Origin: Perca fluviatilis
Lineage: Eukaryota > Chordata > Actinopteri > Perciformes > Percidae
Assembly: GCF_010015445.1 (NCBI RefSeq)
Contig: NC_053123.1
Span: 10,823,934-10,887,933, forward strand
Reading direction: 5' to 3'
DNA: 64,000 bases
This document shows positions 47,929 to 56,361 of the stretch, in pieces. The position numbers were made by a program, and so were the translations under genes. Each line of letters starts with the position of its first letter. The first letter of the stretch is position 1. Below the pieces are notes generated by a model. That model saw nothing but the letters and a program-made list of their open reading frames with translations, searched no databases and was not told the origin of the DNA.

Positions 47929-48528
47929 TGTTCTATGTTTCTTTACTGTCTTTATCATCTAATAGGAATATGCAGAGATCCTACACATGTCTTCTAACTG
48001 TATTTTATCATAAAACCATTGTGATTCTATAGCATCTGTGTTTGGATACAATGCATGTTAAAATTAGGTTTTCACTTACTGAAAATCAATTTACAATAAT
48101 CAGACAAAAACACTCAACAGTCATATTCAATCATTTCTTGTGTCATTCTTCATGCTGCTGTGAATGTGGAGCTTCACCCTCTTCAAAGCACCTAAAGCTC
48201 TCTGAGTCCTCAGTGCCAACAGGGAGGGGGGCAGAATGTGAGAGCGAATGAGAGGAGAGGGTTAGGTGGATATTTATAGGAATGCCAGAAGAGGTGCGGT
48301 TGAGGTGTGGCCCTGCTGCCGAAATTCTGCTAGGTAGCTTCAAGAAATGGAAGTGAGATGTTTGCAACAGAAGGATAAAGTCCGATTCTAACAGCTTTGT
48401 CTGTTGTTTGGGAATGCCAGTTGATCCCTTGTGGACAATAAATATCAATCAGTATCAACATCCAGTTGGTTCAACAGAATTTGTTGGAAGTTTTCTCTTA
48501 ACTTTTACATTTGGGCTGAAGACACAGT
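46581..48528. other. Unassigned sequence
   Basis: No gene is supported. It contains a (CT)n tract at 47861-47918, which generates artefactual Arg/Glu and Ser/Leu repeat frames on the two strands. Confidence 0.4.
47861..47918. repeat. (CT)n microsatellite
   Basis: An uninterrupted TC run of about 58 bases, followed by (CA)5. Confidence 0.97.
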
Positions 48529-49048
48529 GGGCCCTATTTTAACGATCTGAAACGCAAGTATGAAACGCCAAACGCAAGTAGCTTTGTGGGCGGATCTCAG
48601 GCGCTGTTGCTATTATAACGGCGGGATAAATGAGTCTTGCGCCCGACGCAAATCTTAAATGGGTTGGTCTGAAGTAGCTAGGTGTGGTTTGGGCGTAACG
48701 TGAAAATAACCAATCAGAGCGTCATCTTTCATTCCCTTTAAAGCGCCCATATTATGACTGCTTTTCAACAAGTTAAAATAGGTCTATGAGTTCCAGAAAA
48801 CATGTTTCTGAAGTTGTTTGCTGGAAATAGCTTGTAGGAAAAGATTCTTACCTCCCTCTATTACCCTCTGTTTCAGTCCCTTTCAAAGTATTCTGTTTTC
48901 TGCTGCTCATTGCATATTTATGAGCTGCTGCACATTTACCCACACCCCACTCGAACTATTACCATGGTAACGGGAAGCGCATAGTAGTAACGGTCGAAAG
49001 CAATCTGCGCATGCGCATGACGGCTCGCAGCACAGATCGGAGAAAGTT

Positions 49049-50438
49049 ATGGCAGACATGGCGGCAGTAACTTGGCATCCTACATCCATGGTTCAACCGG
49101 TTCAACCCTACATGGTTCAACCACACATGTTTGACCCAGAATCGGATCCTGAAGGAGGGGAGTCTCCTCCAGAACCTGAGACTCAAAGAATTCAGCAGGA
49201 CGTTTCTGAATGGTTAGTCAAAAAATGACTTTGTATTTTTTTGGGAACTTAGCTAGATATTAGTCAGTGTTGTATCTCCACAAAGGTAGTCTAGCCAGCT
49301 AGTGCCAAGCCAGAAGCTATCATCTGTCTCTATAAGTTACGCAATTATTTATGAAACTTATTTAATTTTTATTCACACAATAGTTAGAAGTTAACTAGAT
49401 TTTGCTTCTTGTTCACAAAACGTAGTTATGTGTTGTAAGTTTCAAGTTACCAAAATTGTCATCCATATGGGTTTGCATTGTAAACATTGAGAAAGCCTAG
49501 CGCTACTATTCACCTATTTAACTCAAGCTGAGATAAAGTACTAGCTTGCTAGAGCAGCTCATTAAAATGTAAAACGTGGGTGCTGTAATTAGTTGTAAAT
49601 ACCAGGTTTATTTCTTTAGCTTTATACATGCATGATTTTTTATTTTATTTTTTAGGTGCACTTGTGGAAATTGTGCAACAATGCCATCAGAGCCTGAGAA
49701 TGTATGCTGCCAGGAGGTGCCACAGGTAACATCATCTTTCCTAAACTTATGTTTGCAATATATGATTGCAGACAACATGCCACTGCAGATACTTACCTTA
49801 TTTTATGCAAACTAGGTTATAAGACGGCTGCAGCAGCTGGATGAAAGGCCTCCATGCATGATAGACCATCCAGGTTTAGAACCTGTTTGCCTAAATGTGT
49901 TCTCACTGCAGAACGCATGCAACATTTACAGGGCTGACTACGGTCCTCTACAGTTATGGGGGATAGAGCAGTGAGTTTCATCTGTAATAACCTACTTACA
50001 TTCACTGTTCATACAACATAATATACTAAATAGTCAGCCAAAGCCACTATTTCAGATCATATTTTTTCTTGAACATATAGCCAAGTATTTCCTAAGCAAA
50101 TACTCTATATTACACATGAATTAACATGAAACATTTACATATACAATAAAGATTTATTGTCCGCTGTCAATGTACATATAAATACAATGTTGAAGGATTC
50201 ACTGAATCCAAATTAGAGAAATGTGAACCCAGACATAACAACCTGCTGACTACCAATGTTAATTTCTCTCAGTCGTTACAGGTTTGTAGCCTATAGGAGC
50301 TTCGTGAGCTGGTGCTGGGGCTTCCTTGGTCGGAAGATACGGGTAGTGATTCTCTCGTGTGTGGTTCTTCGGATCCGACGAGAGTTTTCTGACGCCCAGG
50401 GAAGATATGGAGGCTTCAAACTCCCCCCCCTTGATTGA
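49049..50438 (+). CDS. P2X7 C-terminal (ballast) domain-like protein, four exons
   Basis: Exons 49049-49212, 49656-49725, 49816-49970 and 50273-50438 all have GT/AG boundaries and join in frame to give 184 residues and a TGA stop. The protein starts MADMAAVTWHP, has an acidic, Pro-rich stretch (FDPESDPEGGESPPEPE), then the Cys cluster WCTCGNCATMP...CCQEV, and a C-terminal block RYRFVAYRSFVSWCWGFLG, then VVLRIRREFSDAQGRYGGFK. The Cys cluster and the AYR-F-W / IR-EF / G-Y-GF pattern match the zinc-binding intracellular domain of the P2X7 ATP-gated channel. There are no channel or membrane segments. Its role in the transposon is unknown; a DNA-, RNA- or zinc-binding accessory is a guess. The last exon overlaps the transposase gene antisense. 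Confidence 0.85.
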
Positions 50439-53400
50439 ATCTGGAGACGTAGCTGGCGATGACCTCCTCCTTGTCTGGATGCTCATATTGTGAAGACAGG
50501 TCCGGCGGGATGTTTATCTTCAGAATCTCGTCTCTATACGATGATGGGTCGACAAAGACTTTCTCCATGATCATGTCAAATCATCAACATATCCTGTACA
50601 TACACATACATACACACACACACACACACTCACACTTTAGACAACTGTTCATATATTGATATTTTGCGCTTTCAATTTTGTATTTTCTCAGGTATTTAAA
50701 AGTGCTCATATTATGCAAGTTTTCAGGTTCATAACTGTATTTAGAGGTTGTACCAGAATAGGTTTAATTTTCATAAAACATTTTTGTTGTACTACACATT
50801 GCTGCAGCTCCTCTTTTCGCCCTGAGTGTTGAGCTCTCTGTTTTAGCTACAGAGTGAGACATCTCACTTCTGTTCCATCTTTGTTGGGAGTCGCACATGC
50901 TCAGTAGCTAGGTAAGGACTACTAGTCTGACTGCCAGTCAGAAGCAGAGCATGAGGGCGTGCCACTCTAGCAGCTAGGTGAGCATTGTAACGTGTCTTAC
51001 AAAGTGACCACGTTTGTCTCTGAAGTAAAGGCTGGACTACAATAGAGCTGTTTGGAGCAGTTTGTAAACAGTGGTTTCTGTTGGAGATGGTAAGTCCCTT
51101 TGGGGGGGAATTTGGGATTTTTCACTTTGTAAACCTATACCATGCATAAAAACAATATATATTTATATATATATAAGCCAATAATGGAAAGGGGAAAGGC
51201 CAAAAAGCATAAGGAGCACTTGTTTTTCTTATTTACTGTGTTAAAAGTACGGTGTCATGTACAATGTAAATGTTTGTGTTTGAGTGAGAGAGAAAAAAAT
51301 AAAGTTACGGAATGTTGCCTCCGTCTTCACTGGTCTGGCTCTGCACTCTCCCTTCCTGGATTTTGGAAAGCTCAGTTTGAAACGAGGATCCCCTGATGAT
51401 GTTGTGGCTTGTCCTCGATCAGCATTCTCATTATAATGCAGTGCAGCCAGGTACAGTCTTGGACAGTAAAAAGAAAATCAAACATGAAAACAATTGCAAG
51501 AAATGGGGATATGATTTCAAAAAGTAAACAATGTAACAATATACCTGCACAGCATTCCCAGATATGGATAGACCACGTTTTTTGGAGCGAACCGCAGGAT
51601 GACGCTATGGAACGCCTCCAAAGAGGACGTCTGGTAGTGGGGACTGAGCTTGGCAATGTCCCTCAGGACAGTCTTTTTGGTCAGCTCCTTTTCCAGGTTG
51701 TAGAACGCAGGAGTTCCTGCAAGACAAAAAACATAGTAAATCATAGATAATGACCATAATTTCAGCTAATTAATATAAGCAAACCAGTTGAATGAAACAA
51801 ACCTGCTGAGAGCCATTTACTCTTGTCCCTTGTTTTTCTAATTGTATGGAGGCATTTTGGGAAGAGGGGGTCCTCGTGTGTATGAACATCCCGAACGTGG
51901 TTCAGGAGGGAGGTCCATTTAGCCACTCTCTCCGGCCCCGTTTTGGATGATGCAGCTGTCCAATAGATGTGGTTTCTGATGGCTGGAATCCACTTCTTTA
52001 CTTTCTCACAGTCCTTCTTTTTGCCTATTTTATCTATTTTCTTTGAAAGTCCTACAAATAATATATTTTTTCAAAAGTTAGCCCAATATTAATGTGTTGT
52101 CATGAAGCATTATGTGTAGACTTGCCAGGTATAGGCCTACAAGGTGCTTCAGTATGTAAAAGAAAACAAAAAGGTAATATACCTTTCTCCATGTGCCAGA
52201 CATCGTAGAATTGTGTGATGTTTTCCTCCCTCAGGAATTTCTGAATTTGTGGGTGGCGGTCGGTGACGATGCAATCAATGGTTACACCTTGTGCACCCAA
52301 CAATGACAGGCTCCTCTTCAGGCCCTCTTTCTCCATGTATGAGCTCCCACCAACCTCATTGCTCTGTCGAAAAAAGGATAAGTGTGGATCCATATTTAAA
52401 ACGTGTGGCATTGGAAAAATTTGTAATAAGAAAAAGAAAACAGTAAAATTTCATTTGTCCTGCCCACCTGAACCAACTGGAGATCGACAATAGTGTTGGT
52501 GTTGAGGTGCATCATGGTATAGCTACCATATTTTGCACAGTGGCCTGTGAAAACATTGTCACAATATTGTACTGCAATGTCTGGTATGTGTTTATAATAG
52601 TCTATTAATTTACAAGCAAACATATCCTAGTCTTTTAATTTCCAAAAATATACCTGGAGAGTCAGCCCTCATGTCGCCACCGAGTATGACTTTATCATCT
52701 TTGAGCTGCTGCAGCATCACCTCCTGGGACTTCCTCCAGGTGTGGACTATAGCTGGTTCCACAAACATTCTGGCATGCCGACGGAACGTGTCATACAGAA
52801 ATATCTGCAGACGCATTGCCTTGAACACCTGATGGTAGACAAAAACGACAACAGGTTTTTATAATATTAAACATATGCCAGATACAATAATGGAGCAAGC
52901 TATTATTTACTCATTCTTCATTTACCCTTTGAAGTTTGAAGAACGAGGCTCCACTGATGTACACTGCAGCAGAAAGCTGTACGTTCCCAGCTGGTGTATT
53001 ATCCAGAAGAGGCTGGCTTTTCCAACTTCGGGAATACTCGCAGTACTTGCATAGCTGTTCCACTGATAAAAATGTCCCAAGCCTTTTGGTTTTTACAAGG
53101 CATGCACGCTTGCACACAGCACACACCTCAAACAGCTCCATCAGACATGTCTCATACACTATGTATTTTCTAATCGCCTGTGTGGAAGTGAATGCAGCAT
53201 CTCTGGGGGGGGAGGGAGAGAGAGAGAGGGGAAAACTGTTTCAGCAATAACCGAACACTTTCACAAAAGCAAAATATAGCAGGACTGCTGAAATAGACAA
53301 TATACGTTTCAGCAAACAAACTGAAACTGATTATATACATTTAGACAAAGACAATTCTGTAACTCACGACATGACTGTTGACTCTGTCAAAGTTGAGACA

Positions 53401-55261
53401 GTCTGCAGGGTCATAGGTTGTGTCCGGCCCTTGAGAAGTGACAATTGAGCTCCCCTCGAAAGGGTCCTCCTCCTCCTCCTCCTCCTCCAGGCGAGGTCTC
53501 TTAGACGGTCGCTTTATGGGTGTTGAGCTTAGATAAGGGAGTGGGTCTATGAAGGGATCAGTGGATGTGCCAAAGTCCTTGCAGGACACAGTAGCCTGTA
53601 CAGCTGTAACAAAAGTATATTTTCTATAATAAAAAGGCATTCTTAGTTGTAAAACATGACAGCACTGTCATAGTATAAATTCAAGCAATAAAGGCTGCAA
53701 CAGCTCATTGTAACACTTGATCAAAAGGAATTTGCAATCTATAAAACTACAAACCTTCACTTTTGTAATGTGAACGAAGAGTCCTAGAAGAGAGTTGTGT
53801 GCCAACACTCTGTGTTTGAAGGGGCTCAGTCTGGCAGCCGATATCTTTTGTGGCTGGTAACTCCAATGATGCACTGGCCTATATAAAAAAGACAAATGCC
53901 ATCAACTTCATCCTATAGAATGTATGTATTATTATGCCAACAGATACATCAAGGAAAAAAGTATCACTAATAAATCGAATTCGAGTGTAAATAGTGCTGT
54001 GATGTAGCAGTCTAAACCATACACTCGTTTTGCCCTGGACAACGGCAACGTATTCCCGTTTCGAAATGTAATATTATAAAATATTAACAAACGCATTTTT
54101 TTCGCAAATCCCCGAAATTATATGCGGCGGGGGATGTGTATTGCTTGACCGACTGAGTCTCCGGGTTTGTATGTGAACACCATGCTAATTGCTCGAAGCT
54201 AGCGGTTAGCGTTACCTTGTACTATGTGGCAAAACACTAGCTAGCTACAATGTTAGTTTGCCAAAACACTTCTTGGTTAGTTCGTGCAGAATTGCAAAAT
54301 AAAGACAGCTAAATATTTGTACAATTCGACAACTCCCTTGGATATGAATTTGATGCTAAACAATTTGCAAGATCCGAAACGTAGCTAATACAGTGTTTGG
54401 ATTCTAGGCGAGCTAATAGCTACTGTAGCTAACTTGTGGTGTGGTGTACCAAAATTGTAGCAGCTTGCTAACCTTTGACGACCAAACTTGTAATTTCAGA
54501 GGCGGAGTGGCAATTGGCAGGGTCGGGACTTTCCCCGGTGGGCCGGTAGTGTTTCGAGGCCGCGAGGGCCGGTCGGATAATAGTTATACATTGCAAGTTC
54601 TTAGCAACACCATCCGGCGGCCTAGTGTGCCGCGGACGGGCCGCTGCCAATGGCCGCTGCCCGCTGGTCAATAACAGCGGGCCAATAGTCTGTTAACCTT
54701 ACCGGGAGTTGTTTTGGTCCCACTCTCGACCACACACTTGGTTCGCACTGGACTGTTTCGTGCGCAAAATATTACAGTATGGGAATATTTAAAAAATGCA
54801 TAACTTTCGAAAGTTACCATAGCTGGTCAATGGCTTTGCAAGAGAAACTATGTTGACTGCAAACTAACTAGAAGCTAATGCTAGCGGTTAGCTACCTCGT
54901 TCTCAATGGCAAAAGACTGCTACAACACACACAAGTTCACCCTAATGTGCAAAAGAAATTGTATAGAACTACTTACATGTCCCTCGTCTGCAGGTATCCC
55001 ACGCAAAGTTGGAATTGCGCCTTCTTTTAGCAAAAGTTTCGTGGCTAATCCTGCCTTGTACTGACCGAAGTTGGAGAAACAGTCCGTCTGAAAGTGGTTA
55101 GCACACACCGACAATTTTTTGCCAACTGTAGCAGGGACATTGCCTTCAAAAATAAATTCAATCCATGCCGCTCTTATGTCCTCTGCGACCGGGATGCGAT
55201 GGAGTGTTTGGTGCTTGTCTTTACAGCCAACAACAGCACAGTTTAAGTGGTGCTTCGACAT
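50291..55261 (-). CDS. THAP-domain Kolobok-type transposase, about 11 exons, last exon frameshifted
   Basis: Exons (minus): 55261-54977, 53878-53755, 53603-about 53368, about 53200-52926, 52828-52654, 52544-52468, 52363-52183, 52051-51803, 51716-51545, 51457-51309 and 50593-about 50291. Exon 1 is a THAP zinc finger: CAVVGC, then a conserved Trp, CANHF and AIPTL. A Glu-rich nuclear-signal-like linker follows (KRPSKRPRLEEEEE), then a CxxC-rich stretch (CAVCKRAC, CKYCEY). The catalytic core has Asp in GGDMRADSPG, Asp in VTDRHPQI, a DVWH motif and Glu in SSLEAFHSV. Phases agree at all junctions except exon 3-4, where alternative sites must be used. In the last exon YVDDL should continue into MIMEKVFVDP, but about 4 nt are missing, giving an early stop and loss of about 45 or more C-terminal residues. 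The expected length is near 690 residues. Confidence 0.85.
50602..50633. repeat. CA-rich microsatellite in transposase intron 10
   Basis: ACATAC and CA units ending CACACACACACACACTCACAC, just upstream (minus sense) of the final acceptor. The GT-rich minus strand takes the place of a normal pyrimidine tract. Confidence 0.85.
50701..51220. mobile_element. Kolobok-family MITE nested in the autonomous element
   Basis: The ends AGTGCTCATATTATGCAAG and (inverted) AGTGCTCCTTATGC match the termini of the surrounding transposon at most positions. TTAA precedes the left end (50696-50699, with one extra A); the right copy has decayed to TTGT. The interior (CAGCTCCTCTTTTCGCCC, GAGACATCTCACTTCTGTTC) belongs to an abundant fish MITE. 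It lies in the last intron of the transposase gene. Confidence 0.8.
54497..54690. other. GC-rich patch in transposase intron 1
   Basis: CpG- and G-rich DNA with inverted-looking words (GGCAATTGGCAGGG; GCCAATGGCCGCTG). It may be a small insertion or a promoter-type CpG island. I cannot define its ends. Confidence 0.35.
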
Positions 55262-55924
55262 GGTGCTTCTGAATCGGTAACAACATGGAGGATATCAGAG
55301 AAGAAGTTACTGCTGTACCTTGTGGGTGGAGCCCATAGAAGGTGGAGACATTAGGTATGCTCTGTTGGGAGGGGGTGGAGGGTGGGAATATTCAAATTTT
55401 TCGGACTGTGATGTCACAGTCCGAGGAGTTTTCTAACAGCTCACCCAGAGACTGAAGACAGAGGACATTCAGAAACCCGTATCTCACTCAAAACAGCATG
55501 GATGTTTTTTTTTTCCAAGTTTGTAAGCGTGTGGAAGCACCAGAGACACAAAAGAACACCCCAAAACAAAGAAAAAGTGTTTTTTTCATAATATGGGCAC
55601 TTTAAGAGCAGGCGCGCTTGTTCCATGGCGGATTGCTATTATGACGGCGGATTTGCCTGGCGCATGCCAGCGGGAGCTGTCCAGGATGCGGCAAAGTAAC
55701 AAATGCCTGTCTTGGCTGGGTGGCGATGTTGCTGCGGCCTCTCGGGCGCATCTCCTCAAGTCTGGAGAGGATTGCTGCAGCCATGGAGTGAAATGTATGC
55801 CGAAAAAAGCAGGACCAGGTTTCTGATATTAATTCTCTAATATTTTGAAGTACTAAGTCAGGGGAAAAGGCCTACAAGTCCACAGCTTTGACATAGTACT
55901 TCTAGTCATTCAAATCTGAATTAA

Positions 55925-56361
55925 AGGGGAACTATGCCGTTTTTTTAGGTTAATTTACCTTAACTGAACAGCTTCAGAGTCATTGGAATGGTTATATGAC
56001 TTTTTTTAAGTTGAATGGGGGTCATCTTGCTTCCCCCTAGCGCCTGTGAGTGGAAAAAACACCATTGCAACTTTCGGCCGGTGAGCCGCCCATTCAGGAA
56101 CCGGCTAACAAGGTAGCGATGGAGTTTTTCACACTATCGTCATGGCTGAGCCAGCAAAAAAGAAGCAGAAAGCTAGGAAAGCATTGTCGGAGGAACAGAG
56201 AAAGAGGAAACGGCAGACTGACCGAGTGAGGAGTCAGACACAAGTAAACATAGGAGCTGCCAAATATCTATTCCAAAGCTGTAGGGGGAGCTCTATAGAG
56301 AAACCTGTGAGCAAAAAGCAAGAAAACAGCGAAGAAATGGCCAAAACTGCATAGCGCCCCT
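55925..56361. mobile_element. TTAA-flanked MITE, 437 bp
   Basis: The ends AGGGGAACTATGC and (inverted) AGGGGCGCTATGC are bordered by TTAA at 55921-55924 and 56362-56365. It lies 137 bp beyond the end of Harbinger-like copy 4. It carries a 70-codon basic frame (separate entry). Confidence 0.8.
56142..56354 (+). CDS. Short basic open frame in the TTAA MITE
   Basis: It starts MAEPAKKKQKARKALSEEQR and continues KRKRQTDRVRSQTQVNIGAA, ending in a stop 8 bases before the MITE end. The Lys/Arg-rich start followed by DR-RS-T-VNIG resembles the first exon of a multicopy fish protein I have seen annotated only as uncharacterised. It is probably the captured start of a gene rather than a functional peptide. 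The latter part (LFQSCRGSSIEKPVSKKQEN) shows no homology that I recognise. Confidence 0.35.
   Translation: MAEPAKKKQKARKALSEEQRKRKRQTDRVRSQTQVNIGAAKYLFQSCRGSSIEKPVSKKQENSEEMAKTA

Larger units (their letters stand above)
48742..55601. mobile_element. Kolobok-type DNA transposon with two genes, 6.86 kb
   Basis: The ends AGCGCCCATATTATG and (inverted) AGTGCCCATATTATG differ at one base. TTAA is duplicated (48738-48741 and 55602-55605) relative to the empty site in copy 2. A TTAA target with a THAP-domain transposase points to the Kolobok superfamily, since P elements, which also carry THAP, make 8-bp duplications. It carries a four-exon gene on the plus strand (49049-50438) and a transposase of about eleven exons on the minus strand (55261 down to about 50291). 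A related MITE is nested in the last transposase intron. A GC-rich patch (about 54497-54690) lies in transposase intron 1. The ends are still nearly perfect, so the insertion is likely recent. Confidence 0.9.
48529..55788 (+). mobile_element. PIF/Harbinger-like element, copy 4, split by a Kolobok insertion
   Basis: The left part (48529-48741) starts GGGCCCTATTTTAACGATC and is nearly identical to copy 2. The right part (55602-55788) continues from GAGCAGGCGCGCTTGTTCCA to GGATTGCTGCAGCCATGGAG, where homology stops, so the 3' half is lost. At the split, copy 2 reads CCCTTTAAGAGCAG and this copy has TTAA duplicated on either side of the 6.86-kb insert. Confidence 0.9.

Noticed and set aside
47733..47997. 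Arg/Glu and Ser/Leu repeat frames
   Set aside because: They come from the (CT)n tract.
50259..50486. 75-codon minus-strand frame starting MSIQTRRRSS
   Set aside because: It is a different frame from the transposase continuation and lies antisense to the P2X7-like exon. I prefer the frame containing KVFVDP and ASYVSRFN.
48742..55601. Assignment to the P-element superfamily because of the THAP domain
   Set aside because: P elements duplicate 8 bp. Here the duplication is TTAA and the core motifs (DSPG, TDRH, DVWH, LEAFHS) fit Kolobok-type proteins better.
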